A program made the translations under genes and the position numbers. A model generated the notes under the pieces. The model was not told the DNA's origin. It did not search any database and was given only the letters and a program-made list of their open reading frames with translations. 64,000 nucleotides of DNA from NCBI GenBank assembly GCA_014607495.2, contig CP053159.1, forward strand, positions 8,687,501 to 8,751,500. The letters are read 5' to 3'. The DNA is from Carposina sasakii. Taxonomy: Eukaryota > Arthropoda > Insecta > Lepidoptera > Carposinidae. Of the stretch, positions 19,883 to 32,639 are shown piece after piece (the stretch's first letter is position 1; each line of letters starts with the position of its first letter).

Positions 19883-22800
19883 AATTTTGATTTCGACGTT
19901 TAGTTAGACGATTAGTAAGTACCTACGTGTGTACAAGTGTATACTATGTTTTACCTTTCACTGAACCTATAATCTAAATAAACCCAAGATTATTCGCATA
20001 AGTTGAAATTTCATGTTTATGTACGAAAAGAAACTGATAACTTATGATCCACGTACTCCGCCCCGAGATACTTAAAATCAGATATCGCAACCCTGGTTTA
20101 ACAAATTTAGAAAAACTTTATACCGTATCGTTGCAGCCACTGACTGAATATTGATGATCGCGCCACAGTGTACCCAATTTGTATTCTATGCATAAGTAAT
20201 GGAGAAAATATGGAACCTAGATTCAAGTATACGATAAATATTGACAACGTTGAAAGTGTATGTTGAAAAAACCCGTGTTATTGTGAGATATCGACACTTT
20301 TGGAGGTGTCGTACGTTTTCTTTCGATCGAAGGGTTGCGATTTTGGTAAGCCCCTGGGGACGCGTGAGGAGGGATGGCATGTGAGATTTCGGGATAAATC
20401 TTCTGTTAATTTTACTATACAAGTATTACATTTTATTATTAAAGTTACTAAACAGCCGGGTGGAAAAGCTAGGTGCGAGTATTACAGGGTTTAAGTGATC
20501 AGCAGGTTAATACAATATCATGGACTAACTCTGGAAATATACAATCTTAAATTTGTTTTTTTTTTTACATTTTGAGTACACGATAAAATCACGCAAAAAA
20601 TAGAAAGAGCAATAATGTAACGTATAATAACTGTAGACAGCAAGTCGCGAGAGCAATAAAATTGGCGCGGAAACCGGGCAAACTTACTTTGCTAGGTGAT
20701 CAAATAGGAAATGCATATCCGTACCGTAGCAACACTTGTCTTATATTTTGTAAGAATGTTTATATAATAAGAACATGTTTATAAAAATATGTTCAACGTT
20801 CAGCACATCAATATCTGCTTGGCTGTCATTTACATCTATGTGCACATCCTACGAAAAAACTAGACGGTAAAAACTTACCGCGAAAATTCCAACAAAGCAA
20901 AAATCGCATCTGGTTTTTCCATGGGTATTCTTGTGGATCTAGTTGATGGTTAGGAATAGACCAAAAGTTTAGGCGGTCGCTTTATCGGTAGTGCATTTAT
21001 GTTTTCTCCCCACGGAACATAAGAACATCTTGTCTTATGAAAATAACAACTTTTTTAGCAGATCTTTTAAAGATTAATAGGTACGTTTCACTGAAACTGA
21101 GTACCTACATGTTAATCAAATAAAAAACTATTCATGTTAGTGGGAAAACCTAAAATAACAATTATTCGCCTTTAAACGGTAAATTAACATTGGTTTTAGC
21201 CTACTAACCTGATATAAAATCACTTAAGGTTCACCGTTAGTACCTACCACACATGTGTACGTACACATACATAAATATACACAAATACTGAAATACTAAA
21301 CAAGTGGGTACTATATATTAAGTTGAGTACGACATTATACGATAGTTATTCCAAGAAAATGCATTTTTAATTAGACTTTCTGCAATGTTTTCGGGTTATA
21401 TCGGGCGATCCTAGGATGTGACTCGCTAAATGGGCTTTTTTGAATCTCTTGTGACTCTTCGTTTGGTTTGATCAGTTATTTGAGCGCAATTCAGTTATTT
21501 TCGATTCACAATCATGGTCTGCAGTCAGCATTTCAATATTTACCTGGCTGTCGCTCACACTCTGTATACTCTCCCTCAATATCCTATTAGTATAACAAAT
21601 GGACCTAAGTATGGTAAGCTAATATTAAAAATGCACTAGTAAGTTTGTTTATTTTTTATTTCTTGGGCTTTATTTACGCAACAAATCTTCTTGAAATTTT
21701 GCATATATAAGGCATAGAATACCGAGATGGACATAGGCTACGATACATTCTTTAGTCCATACGTCACGATGTCACGGGCAAAAGCTTGTGTAGGCAATAG
21801 ATATATATGGTAAAATTGTAAAAATATTAGCGTAGTTTAAAAACTTAACCTAACAAAACCTGTTTAATTTTGAATGTACTAAATACGAGTACTGTAACAG
21901 AAATAGGAAAACGTTGTGATTTGTGGCACATAAATGAACATTGTGAATATAAGCTATTAGAGATTCGTATTTCAAATAGGTATTTTGTGCTATTTACGTA
22001 GCATAATAGATAATTTTCGCATTATAAACCAAATCAGGATTATAATAATAGTAAAAATACGGAAAATCACCCAGAGTTAATCCCACACTGTTTGTACCAC
22101 ATTTGCTCCAAGCATTGTATTTGGTAGTAGGTAGGTAGACCTATTAAATCTACAGAGCTATCGATTAACAATCCTAAAATGCTAAGCTCAACGTATATAA
22201 TTTTTACCTAAAAATTAGAAAGTTTTGAAATTTTCCTGTCAAAGCATCAGTAGTTTTTGCTTTAAGATCACAGTCTGTTTAGATGTGATTTAAGATCACA
22301 GTATTAATATTTGCCTGGCTGTCACTTACAGCCTGTATGTACATATATTATATCACTAACATAAGTATTCTGCATTTCTCAAGATAGCTACAATCGACCT
22401 AAATAAGCCTCCATGCATCTTAACATTATTGCTACTAGTCATACAAATAAATATACGTGACCTACATTTAGAAAATAAAGTTAATTCATTATTATTCTAG
22501 AGTTAATAGAGACAGCGAGAGCGGGGAACGCGTATTAAACGAGGCCCTTATACAGTCTATATTAAGTGTGTATGAAAAGAAAATGTCTGCCCATATGACA
22601 TCATTACCAAGACAGGCTGCGTAATGGAAATTTGCATACGCACCTTTAAATTTTATTCATAAGGGAAAATTGTTTCGCTTGCGTCGACGTTGCCACCGCG
22701 GGACCGCGCGGCACTCAGCCGAAAGAATTCAGTTATTGCCAGGCATTACCAATTTTCTACATAAGACTGCTTCTGATAAGGTAATGGCTCGGTTTTATAA

Positions 22801-23154
22801 GTATTTTCGTCAATTTATCCAATGTATGGACGCTTTTTCGACAATCTAGGGCGGCAAAATAAAAAATTCGGCGGTCTGATAAAAAAATATCGCCGGCTTT
22901 TTGTGAAAATGTTTTTGTAGAGAAAACGCGTTCTCATAATTTGTTTTCAAAAGCACAACAGAATAATTATAGCTAGTACATACCCATACTACTGTTTTCA
23001 GCTTTATCATTACGTACCTACTTATTTCTTTATATTTGCATTGAGGTTGTTTTTTTTGATATTTCGACAATTGAAATTTTCACAAATGTATTTCTATTGC
23101 CGCTATAATAACAAATACTAACACAATACAAAATTAAGGCCATGATTATAGCCG
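19883..23154. other. AT-rich stretch with MITE half-ends
   Basis: No gene recognised. Words of the 'GCTTGGCTGTCA/GACAGCCAGGCAAAT' MITE family occur near 20805-20850, 21520-21580 and 22297-22340 as isolated ends. A Helitron-like scrap lies at about 21660-21790. A CpG-rich patch at 22680-22725 (GACGTTGCCACCGCGGGACC) could be regulatory. The motif TATTCTATGCATAAGTAATG at about 20180 recurs near 27170. Confidence 0.45.
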
Positions 23155-23425
23155 CGTGGTGCCGGCTAAGTAGAGTTTGTACTACCCCATACCTGCCCGT
23201 GGGTATCGTACGAGGCGATTAAGGGTTTCCGGGAGGCGGGCAGCAGCGCCTCCCGTGCTGACAACATAGTCCGAAAATCACACTGCTGTCACCAACCCGC
23301 CTGCCCAGGCAGCGTGGTGACTATGGGCAACCCCCCCCCCCACTGTGGCAGTAGCCTTGTGGCGTGCCCTGGGAGAGGGCTACGTCCAGCAGTGGACTAG
23401 TGGACTACAATAGGCTGAAGACGAG
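23155..23425 (+). mobile_element. SINE-like unit, copy 3
   Basis: Begins GCCGCGTGGTGCCGGC, carries CGTACGAGGCGATTAAGGGT and CAACCCGCCTGCCCAGGCAG, and ends in the CCAGCAGTGGACTAG tail with AGGCTGAAGACGA. GTGGACTA is duplicated in the tail. The C10 run near 23330 is a likely slippage site. Confidence 0.75.
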
Positions 23426-23642
23426 ACAAAATTAAGGGGAGCTCCCATAGAATAAACGTGGTTTTAGCGCTCAAAATGACAATGTGTAAAAAAACTTATT
23501 TAAAAACATTTTTCGTAGAAATTAGTTTGAAAATTTTACATAACTTTCCGATATTTATAGTTCGTTGAAACGCAAAAACCAATGCTTTTTTATCTACCTG
23601 TAACGTACCTATTTCTCATCATATTGACATAAACAGTAATTA

Positions 23643-23745
23643 AATACATACATACATATAATCACGCCTTTATCCCTTACGGAGTAGGTAGAGCACCAAG
23701 GGCCAATAGAACCACATGGTGCCACTTCTGACCAATTTTGAGGGT
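23643..23745 (+). repeat. CATACATA-tailed repeat (TATCCCTTACGG family), copy 1
   Basis: ATACATACATACATATAATC, ACGCCTTTATCCCTTACGGA, GTAGGTAGAGCACCAAGGGC and ACCACATGGTGCCACTT recur nearly unchanged at 53849-53945. A diverged inverted copy is at 45260-45370. It is probably the microsatellite-tailed 3' end of a LINE or SINE. Confidence 0.65.
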
Positions 23746-25194
23746 AGGTTGAAAAAGTAATTACCGACCAAAAAACAATTACCAAACGTAAGTGCGTCAC
23801 TATTAAGGCAACACAGCCTTTATTACAAAGGTTATTATGTCATATTTCATAAATTATTTGAGACAACGATTACCCCGGCAACGACCGAGATAACAAGAGG
23901 GTCGCAATCTCTACTGGGGCGTGAGTACCTCCTCGAGATGGTTGTACACCCAGCGCAGCGGACCCAACCAAATTTTACGTCACACCTTAGGCTACGATAT
24001 ATTATCATAAGTTATGAGAATAAATAATATTTTATGTTGTTACAAATAAATTTCAGGACTGCGTGACCATTGAACTTGGCACCCATTTAGGTCTCACTTC
24101 TTTTGTCGTTGGAACCTGGCTCTCATTTCACATTTATGTTTTTGATGAGATATCAATTTTTAAATGTCGTGTCGGTATGAATGATAAATTGTTGGTTTCT
24201 TCGATTCTTCATGCTATGTATAAGAATTTAATATACGAGTACTTAAGTATTTTATTTCGTTAGTGCCTTTGAAAGATTACTTACACGAATACTTTTAAGG
24301 TGAATAGATATTGTAATGCCTTAAATAGTTTCGCAATATATTCAAGTTAGTATTGGCCAAACTGTAGACATTAGAGATACAAATATATATAGCCTAGTAT
24401 GTGTACTTACAGATTGAATTTTGTTTAATCCACGCTCGGTGTAAAAACGCCTTTCGTAGCAACTCAATACAAAGCTCCATGTTAATGTTATAATAACGGC
24501 TAAAATGAGCACTTGATAAGATCTGCTTGCCTCCCTAACCCTACGCTTTTCACCCATGCTGAAAACAAGCTTGTGTTTGGTTATTTGTAAAGTTCGAGAA
24601 TATTATATATGGGAAATTGACCTATCATACTTAAGGGTTGGATGGTTTTTTGGGTTTGTGTATACAAGAGTTCTCGGGTTCGGAAATCAGTATTTTCTTT
24701 GTCTACATTAGTTGTATAAACGTGTTATTTTTAGACATACGAGTATGTTGCAGAAGTATCGCATAGGGACCACCAATCTGAGGTTGCTGGAAATAAAGAC
24801 CTAACTACAAACAAGAACATATAAATATGTATCTACCTAATTAGTAGCTGTGGGTGTATAAGTTACTATATTGAAATTTATTTTACTCAGGGATAAAGGC
24901 AATCACGCCTTTGTGTGTATGTATTTTACTCAGTGGCTTACCTATGATCGTAGCTCCTATGACAAATTGTTCAGTACCTACCTACCTCTGGTTTGTAATG
25001 AACTGTTATTATTATAAAAACCGCGGTTATAGTTAACCACGCATATAATATTATGATATGATGTAATATTAGGTATAACGTAAAATATATGGATTACACT
25101 TTATGCCTTAACCGTGTTGTTACAAAATAGTAAACAAAGTTAACCCTAATATAAAAACATCGTATATATATTATTTATGTTCAACAATGTCGGT
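23746..25194. other. AT-rich stretch, nothing recognised
   Basis: Several short frames (for example 24063-24263 plus) show no recognisable domain. No RNA gene recognised. Confidence 0.45.
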
Positions 25195-25262
25195 TTTGAA
25201 CCGACTTCAAAAAAAGGAGGAGGTTCTCAATTTGTCTGTTTGTATATTTTTTTTTTTGTAAC
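25195..25262 (+). repeat. CCGACTTCAAAAAAAGGAGG repeat fragment
   Basis: TTTTGAACCGACTTCAAAAA and AAGGAGGAGGTTCTCAATTT form a repeat end very common in lepidopteran genomes, here followed by a T-run. Confidence 0.55.
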
Positions 25263-25740
25263 ATCAAGGTAATGGTGTGGACATGCTAAACCCTTAACTT
25301 AAAGTTTGTCATAGAAGTGATCACATTACACTTACAACTAAATGACGTCGCCACTGTACCTACGTTTATTAATATTAAGCTTTTTAGTTGCAGAGATAAA
25401 AGCACGATTTGTTAACATCCATGGTACTTTTCTATTATAAATAAGTACAATACAAAAGTATGTAAAAATGAAGTAAAAAACCAATTTCCAAAAATAAATT
25501 AAACATTATTTTCCTACACTAGGAGAACCTACCTATATTGTAGGATTTACATAATATAATACAAAAAGTGATTAATGTTTTATAGAACAGTTTCGATGGA
25601 AGCTTGGTATTTCATAACCCAAAGTTTATGACTATTTCTACAAATCGCGTGGAAATTTTTGACACTTTCTCAAGTCTGTCCATAATTGTGTTAATGGATT
25701 CACAATGACAATACAGATTTCGGTTGCATAGCAGGGTGAT

Positions 25741-25960
25741 TATAGACATTTTTTTTATCATAAAATTATTAATAAAGAAAATGAAAAAATTCCTCACCCG
25801 AGTGGGACTTGAACCCGCGATCTTTGCATTCCATGCAGAGCTCTCACCAACTGAGCTATCGGGTCAATTACTCGATTGACGAATTTTACCCTTTTTTTTT
25901 CAAATTACATTATTGGAAACGTTATTTTTTCATCCCGATATTTTTTTACCTTTTGGTAAC
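25741..25960 (-). repeat. tRNA-like composite repeat, copy 1
   Basis: Minus strand order: GGGATGAAAAAATAACGTTT, CCAATAATGTAATTT, GGTAAAATTCGTC, then a tRNA-like core (25793-25865: GACCCGATAGCTCAGTTGGT, GGGTTCAAGTCCCACTCGGG), then GTGAGGAATTTTTTCATTTT and CTTTATTAATAATTTTAT. The core can form an acceptor stem of six pairs, a D arm and a T arm. A seven-base anticodon-like loop ATGGAAT would read GGA, but no long variable arm exists for a Ser tRNA. Conserved sequence upstream of the tRNA head is unusual for a simple SINE. A second full copy is at 59842-60030. Confidence 0.7.
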
Positions 25961-27807
25961 TTGGTCTTGTATGATTTGACGCCATTTGGGGGAGTTAATG
26001 GGAGCAGGACAGCCGGAGCAATAATAGCCATATTGTAGGTTCACAGCTCATCTAATCTAATCTTCTGATGATGTGACTTCATCTGATGTTTATTTAATTA
26101 AACGTACAGTTCATATAATATCTTATAATTGAGGTCTTATTGACTGGGGTTTTCAGCTGACGCATGCTGTTGCGCTTACCCATGTTTATCCCATATGACA
26201 GAATGGTGACCTACAGACGCCATTACAATGGTAATATCTTTTTTAACATTTTTAATGTTATGAAGCCTTCTTTCAATATTTGACTGGAAAAGAAAATGTA
26301 ATTTTACAAACAATTAGATATTGTTAGGCTATAAATAGTTAGTATACGAGTATTATCGTAGATTTATTGTTGACAGGTATCACATTAGCCCACACAAGAT
26401 TAGATAGATATTCAACCTAATTTTGATATAATTAGCGGGAAAATAATATAAATACTTCCTAGCTCAAACAATTATATACATTGCCGCACGAAAAGCTTTC
26501 ACAATTATAATCGAACAAAGGCGTTGTCGTATGTTCGATTATTGAAATTGTCCAACACAATATTAATATACTTGCCATACAAAATGATACAAAAAGCGTT
26601 CTTCTTTGTTTGTCGATCTGGGACAAGTTGCCGTTTGTGGTTATAGCCTTGGACGTACTAGGGGACAAACTAGACATAACTGTATAGATCTCCCAAAACG
26701 ACTGCCTTTACATTCGGCTTCGTTTCTTTTAAAATTTACCTTTTAAACATCTTTTTTTTTCAAACTATCGGCAAAGGTTATTTCTTCGCTAAATATAAGC
26801 ACTCCTTGGAGAACGTACCTACATTTAAATGGATCCTACATATACCGACAGCGGTCAACATATTACGTAAAATATAGCGATACATTGTGCAACGTTGCGC
26901 TATCACGATTGACTGTTACACGTTACGTTACAGCACAAAATATCTCCAGTTATATCAGATCATACAGCATAAAGACACATGGAAAGGAAATGTTACGCAC
27001 TCAGATCAAGAAATTTGAGGTTACGCACACTGTCCAATGTTGCGGGATCATGTACAGTGAGTGTTGCACGCCATGTTGCTTAACTAAATGTCTCCTAATA
27101 TAACCTCTCAATCGAACAAAGTTCATTGTGTATACCGATGACGCGCAACTACCCAACTCGTTTCAATCTGTACTCTATGCATAAGTAATGCGAAAAGTAT
27201 GGAGATACAAACCCGAACTCGCAATACACGCTCTCTAAAATATTGTTGTTATTTTTATGGTAACAACTTCAGTTATTTGTCCTTTAGTACCACGAAGCGT
27301 GCACAGTAGCGTGTCAGATATTATTTGTGTGTAACATGACAAATTTTATACAATTGTTGCTGCTTTTTGTGTTTTCGCAAACGAATTGATGGTGATATAA
27401 CATTATATAATACCTAACATGACTTGTAATTTCAGTTTGTCGAAAGGAATTTAATAATGTTTTTACCTCTGTTTTCATGGAAGTACCTACGTTCTAACTA
27501 TTTACCATATCGCAGCTTTCATTAAACTACTTTTTACCTTTCACCGAGACGATTAAATTTTCTTGTCTATAGAATAAACATTTCAATAAGTTAACATAAA
27601 ATAAATAAAAATTATTTATTTCAGACCGAAGATCCATATTGGGGTTAGTGAAAGTACAATTATGTTGATGTTAGTAATAATAAAAATAAAATTTAATTAA
27701 ATAGGAAAATAATAATATGGCACAGCTACAATATAGGAAGACATTAACGTCCGCTAACCTTTCCATTAGAGTAACGACATAATCATAATAAGTATTTTAA
27801 AATGTTA
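25961..27807. other. AT-rich stretch, nothing firm
   Basis: Short frames at 26459-26677 (minus) and 26885-27103 (plus) show no domain. A half-end of the ATATCGCAGCTTTCAT MITE lies near 27509. Confidence 0.45.
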
Positions 27808-27900
27808 GAGGTTAGAGCGATGCACGGAATGCGAGAGGTCGTGAGTTCAAATCTCACTCGGGTGAAATAAAAATTCATTTTCTTATTAATATTTATAATT
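27808..27900 (+). repeat. tRNA-like composite repeat, degraded fragment
   Basis: GTTAGAGCGATGCACGGAAT, GCGAGAGGTCGTGAGTTCAA and ATCTCACTCGGGTGAAATAA match the D-arm to T-arm part and the downstream body (TTTCTTATTAATATTTATAA) of the composite repeat. The acceptor 5' side is lost. Confidence 0.6.
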
Positions 27901-28195
27901 TTAAAATTTATTTTACTTCCTGTTGTTGAGAATATAAATAATTTAAGTCAGGTCTAACCCTGAATTCGATCAACCGCAGTCACAGACAAAAGCTTGTTCA
28001 AACTTCAAACAATATACACGTTCAGTTCACACAATGTAAAGGTTATTATTATAGGATAGAACTAACAGTAACCCATGCTAATAAGGCCTTTCAATATTCA
28101 TATTTATTACTCAGGATTGAACTTTGAACATCAATATTTAGATTGGACTTTTTATTCAAAATATTATCTACGTGTAAAGTAACAGACTAAAAATA

Positions 28196-28303
28196 CAGAG
28201 TGTGGGTGACAGCCAGGCAAATGCTGAACAAGTATCATTGTGTTGAGTTATACGATAGTATTCTTACCATATCAATATTTGCTTGGCTGTCATAAACACC
28301 CTG
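28196..28303. mobile_element. 108-bp MITE with CAG(A/G)GTGT ends, GACAGCCA family
   Basis: Inverted ends CAGAGTGTGGGTGACAGCCA and CAGGGTGTTTATGACAGCCA, both continuing (G/A)GCAAAT, are flanked by TA (28194-28195 and 28304-28305). Single ends of the family occur at 20.8, 21.5, 22.3 and 31.25 kb. Confidence 0.8.
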
Positions 28304-29054
28304 TATTATCTATGAATATGTATATTTATAATAACATGGTGAAACCATTACCAAAATAAATTGGTCGTACGCATTGCGATTTACATATGGACGGGGGGGG
28401 AGCTACGCTCGTGTAGATTTTGGGATATATAGGTACATATATTAATTTCCCGTAGCTTGTAATCGGAATTATTATTTATATCTGTGGACTCAGGTCCACC
28501 AAAAGCATCTAATTGTATTTTATGTACACGTTTATTACGATGATATTAATGATAACATCAAAATATAAGTATGATAGTACCTACAGGTAGGTAGTAGATA
28601 ATGGGGATTCATAATATTAACTTAAAACAGTTTGTTCAAAACTACGCATATTACGGAAATAACCCGTGGTTGTCACCCATGCGGAAGTTTAAAAAACAAA
28701 CAAATTTTACTACTCAATAGCTAGGTACTTTAATTTATACATCTTCTATACGGATTAATAAAATTGGAGTGTCTGTTTATAATATCTTATTCTTATTCTT
28801 TCTTGCACATACACAAAAGAAATATGGCATACAACATAAAAGAAGAGATGCATGTACAATGGCAAGCTTATCTCTACCAGAGATCTCTTCCAGCAAACCA
28901 AGCAAGTAAAGAGAAATTGTTAACAACAGGGTAACATGTGCAATTAAACAAATTCTAAGAAACTACAGAACTACATTAAGGAAAAAAAGAGAGAAACAAA
29001 TCTATCTAGGTATTAAAATAACCGATTTTTACTAAATACATATGAGACATAATA
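28304..29054. other. AT-rich stretch, nothing recognised
   Basis: No gene, RNA or repeat boundary recognised; contains a G9 run near 28394. Confidence 0.5.
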
Positions 29055-29150
29055 TGTAGATGATCAGTGACAAGTTGCTAGCGCGAGTTCGTTAATCGAT
29101 ATGCACGGAAGAAGATGCAGCTAGAGTGATTCTAGGGAAGCCCCTTATCA
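29055..29150 (+). repeat. CCCGAAATGGGGTAG family, internal fragment
   Basis: GATGATCAGTGACAAGTTGC, ATGCACGGAAGAAGATGCAG and GATTCTAGGGAAGC correspond to the middle of the copies at 5.1, 43.5 and 47.4 kb. Confidence 0.5.
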
Positions 29151-29495
29151 GCACTTCTTTGACTCCTTGTGAAGTTGTGACTTAATCTCGTGGTGAAAGG
29201 TAGATATATTAATTTATAAGCATCCCATAGGTAGGTATACTCACAGAGATGTCTGCTACGAGTATCTGTGGGTGTACAAATGATAACGTTCATGCACTCT
29301 GCCTTGCTGAACGTAAATATTTGTCAATTTCCAGAGCAGTTAATTTGAAAATCCTCAAGAACATTTTATTCTGCTCTGCTCTGAAGAATGGTCAATTTGA
29401 AAGTAGTAACAAGTACTTAAAATGAGCTTTAATCTAATTAAAATTAACGTTTTCAATTATGAAATAAATCACAATGTAGGTATACATAATTTTGA

Positions 29496-29597
29496 CGACT
29501 GATTGGTGTAATAGGTAGCGGCCCTGCCTGCGACGCCATTGGTTCGAATCCCGGTAGGTTCAAACATTGATATAATTAATATCAATATATATATTGA
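29496..29597 (+). mobile_element. tRNA-headed SINE (GATTGGTGTA family), truncated
   Basis: GACTGATTGGTGTAATAGGT (A box region), GGTTCGAATCCCGGTAGGTT (B box) and CAAACATTGATATAATTAAT match the 5' 100 bp of the copy at 31568. The 3' body is missing. Confidence 0.75.
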
Positions 29598-30343
29598 AAA
29601 AACGCATACTTACTACTCTTTTTATCTACTAATTTGTATCATATATTATTATGTTAGTTTATAAGAAAGAAAATAAAATAAGACGTTATTACTTTTAGCG
29701 TTTACAGTTGAGTCATTTTACATTCCATTTCGTAAATTGACTTGCATGAAATATGAGCCAGATAATTAAACTGACTTAAGTGAAAACACATCCAAAAATA
29801 AAATGAGCCTAAATAAAAATATGAAACATACCTATTGTGACTAAGTCTCATTAGTCATTTCGCGACTATAAAAACTGAACGTCAACACTGTCACAAAATA
29901 CCTTTCTACGAGTACTCGCCTCACCGCGGGACGTCAATAAGGGGATTTCCTAAATTTTGTTACACATGAATAAACGACGGGTTAGCGTGGCTACTGTCTA
30001 TTCCGCTGGCAATAACCCTGCGATTATCCTATTCCAACGTGAAATAGGCGCGACTCCATTTTTTATATTACCAACTTTTGTACACATTAAGTTCCGGTCC
30101 GTAAGCTGAAAATATAACATTTAGCCATAAACTAGCGCTGCCAGTGCGAAACCACATCAAAGTGCCGAAAATCGTTAAATCCTTTGTCAAGTTTTTTTCC
30201 CGTTCCGCTTTGTTGATTTAACTTTACATAACGTTTTTTAGATTCCGTAGTAAAAACAAAAAACTTGTTTCGCTGTATCCTTGTAAGTTTCTATGTATGT
30301 CCGCAGCTTTATACTTCTTGCATTAGAACGCAGTATTTTAATA
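29598..30343. other. AT-rich stretch, nothing recognised
   Basis: No gene, RNA or repeat boundary recognised. Confidence 0.5.
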
Positions 30344-30425
30344 TTGATAACTAGCGGCCGCCCTCGACTTTGTCCGTGTGAAAGGTGAAAATTACATTCG
30401 TGCAAAGTCGGGGCGGGTCCCTACC
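30344..30425 (-). repeat. Helitron-like terminal fragment
   Basis: ACTAGCGGCCGCCCTCGACT followed by TTGTCCGTGTG, read in reverse, gives an end ...GCGGCCGCTAGT. This is the same type as those at 18722 and 51080. Confidence 0.45.
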
Positions 30426-31238
30426 TAGTTATTAGTTATAAATCTTCCTATTGAGTTACTCAATCTATTAAATAAACGGCATCAAAATCCGTTGTGTACT
30501 TTTAAAGATCTAAGCATGAGTGAGACAAAATCTTCTTTTTTTTTCAAATCTGATAGAGGTATAAATTTTATCATGATCATGACAATTGAACTAAAGTATG
30601 CAATAGATAATAATATAGAACTACTAACTTTGTCTGGCTTAATATTACCAAAAAGTACAAATAAATAAAACCAAACGAACATGGAGCAGAGCTAAGTAAG
30701 TTCTACCGCACACCCCGTGTTAAAGTTATTCTAAACTTTTAAAACTTGTAAAGGCGGCCAGCTTTTTGGAGTGACTGCGAAAATTAGGAACGAAAGCATA
30801 AATATTCAGCAAGACTATATAAATAAACGAAGTTTGGGCCATTTATTCCGATACACCGGGACTGTGCAGAGACCGGAAAAGTTAGGCGGGAACGGGATTT
30901 CCTAATGCGATTTTAATTCGTTCTTTCCGCGACGAAGAGGGTAATTTCAATAAAAACAAAGTCCACAGATACCTATTTTTTCCATTGGAAAAACGGAGTG
31001 CTTTCTGTTTTATTTATATAAAGGTAACACTAAAATGTAAACATGACATGTATTATACGAAGTACGATAGGTATAGGTACTTTCAAGAGTAAACGTTTGA
31101 GAAAATATTTTTTGTAAGCTTGTTACTCTTTGACATAAATCTGCTTCTTACTTCATGCGGCTTTAATTCCCTGGTGTTTGCTGGTGCTAAATATTTTTAC
31201 ACAGTAGGTAATATCGACTTAAAAGTGTTCCAGTATGT
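30426..31238. other. AT-rich stretch, nothing recognised
   Basis: A 66-codon minus frame at 30482-30682 has no recognisable domain. Confidence 0.45.
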
Positions 31239-31300
31239 ATACATGGTGTGTGTGACAGCCAGGCAAATATTGATATGGTGACTTCAGACCATGATTCTGC
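31239..31300. repeat. GACAGCCA MITE, single end
   Basis: TACATGGTGTGTGTGACAGC and CAGGCAAATATTGATATGGT match one end of the MITE at 28196. No opposite end was found nearby. Confidence 0.6.
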
Positions 31301-31567
31301 TGAGATAAAAAACAGTAAAAAAAATTATTTCAATGATATTGAATTTATTATTTTTAAAATAATATTTACAAATATATAAATGTTACCAAATTGTCGAGAA
31401 AAACTTTATTGCAACATTTTTGACTATATTTTTGATGGCTATACCAACATAATGTTAACTTTTTAATTAACTTACCTACCGTACTTAATGGAATACGTTT
31501 AATTAATTACTGAGCGTTTTAACTAAATGATACCTACTGGCAGTTAAATAAACTGCATCATATGTGA

Positions 31568-31812
31568 CGGCCGATTGGTGTAGTTGGTAGTGGCCCTGCT
31601 CGCTGCGCCATAGGTCCTGGGTTCGAATCCCGGTAGGTGCAAATATTGATATGATGAATATTGATGTTTGTTTCCGAGTCATGGATGTTTCTACATATAC
31701 TTATCTATGTATTAGTATACCGTTGCTTAGTACCCACGACACAAGACCTTATGGATCTTAATGTGAGGCTAAGTTAATGTGTTGTGAAGTGTGTAAATAT
31801 TTTTTTTTTATT
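31568..31812 (+). mobile_element. tRNA-headed SINE (GATTGGTGTA family), full copy
   Basis: The head GGCCGATTGGTGTAGTTGGT carries an A box and GGGTTCGAATCCCGGTAGGT (31618-31637) a B box. The body has GTTTCCGAGTCATGGATGTT, ACCCACGACACAAGACCTTA and GTGAAGTGTGTAAATA, then a T-rich end. A near full inverted copy is at 46096-46344. Expected to have been transcribed by RNA polymerase III and copied by a LINE enzyme. Confidence 0.8.
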
Positions 31813-32397
31813 GTTTGGTTATTATGAAAATTATAAGTATACATGATGTAACAAAAGAGGTATTTAATTAAGAACTTATATTAAGCGAAATACATACTAT
31901 AAAAATAGCCTACACTATTGAGGATCAATTTACACAAATTTGAGACTGACACTGACAGAAATAGGGAAAATGAAAATGTGTCGGTATGTATGTTTTTCAT
32001 TGTTAAAGATTAAACCAATCAGCATAACATTACTGTAGTTCTCGCGAAAGGTGTGGTGGATATCAGTTTGTTTAAGAATGAAGGGATTGGTGTAACTTGG
32101 GCTTTGATTCAGCCTAGATTACCCATACACAAAACTTATAAATCTTATAAATTCTTTAATCTACACAAATCCTATAGGTAAAAACCAATCTGGATATTAA
32201 ATTGTTGTCAAATAGCATTGAAATCGGTTTAGCTATTGTAGTTTGTTTGCAGTGTGGCTTATGGATTTAATCCGATCCGGCCTGCATTGTCCGAGAGGTG
32301 CTCACACAAAATGTACCGCAATAATAAAATACTTTGAAAAGAGACAAATTTTATTTTAATACAAGTGTAAAACAGAATTGAATTTTATTCTTAGACT
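31813..32397. other. AT-rich stretch, nothing recognised
   Basis: No gene, RNA or repeat boundary recognised. Confidence 0.5.
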
Positions 32398-32590
32398 GAT
32401 GGCCGCCAACGACTTTGTCCATAAACTTTAAATTCCCGTTTCTCCCATTCCCGTGGCAATTTCGGAAATTCTTCTTTCTTTATTATCGGATGACTGCATC
32501 ATAATGCCTACATCTTCCAAGTTTGAGGTCTCTAAGATCAGCGGTTTATGTATCGTATATGAAGATTTAGTCATTCAGGCCAAAGCATTT
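32398..32590 (+). repeat. Helitron-like fragment
   Basis: TGATGGCCGCCAACGACTTT, AATTCCCGTTTCTCCCATTC and TAATGCCTACATCTTCCAAG parallel the fragment at 742-905. Both ends are missing. Confidence 0.45.
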
Positions 32591-32639
32591 TATATGTGTA
32601 CTTATACATTTTATAGGATAATGTAAAAAAACACCTATA

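Noticed and set aside
25793..25865. Genuine tRNA gene (Ser-like GGA loop)
   Set aside because: The core lacks the long variable arm of Ser tRNA, position 1-72 is mismatched, the anticodon stem is weak, and the surrounding sequence repeats elsewhere; it is a tRNA-derived repeat.
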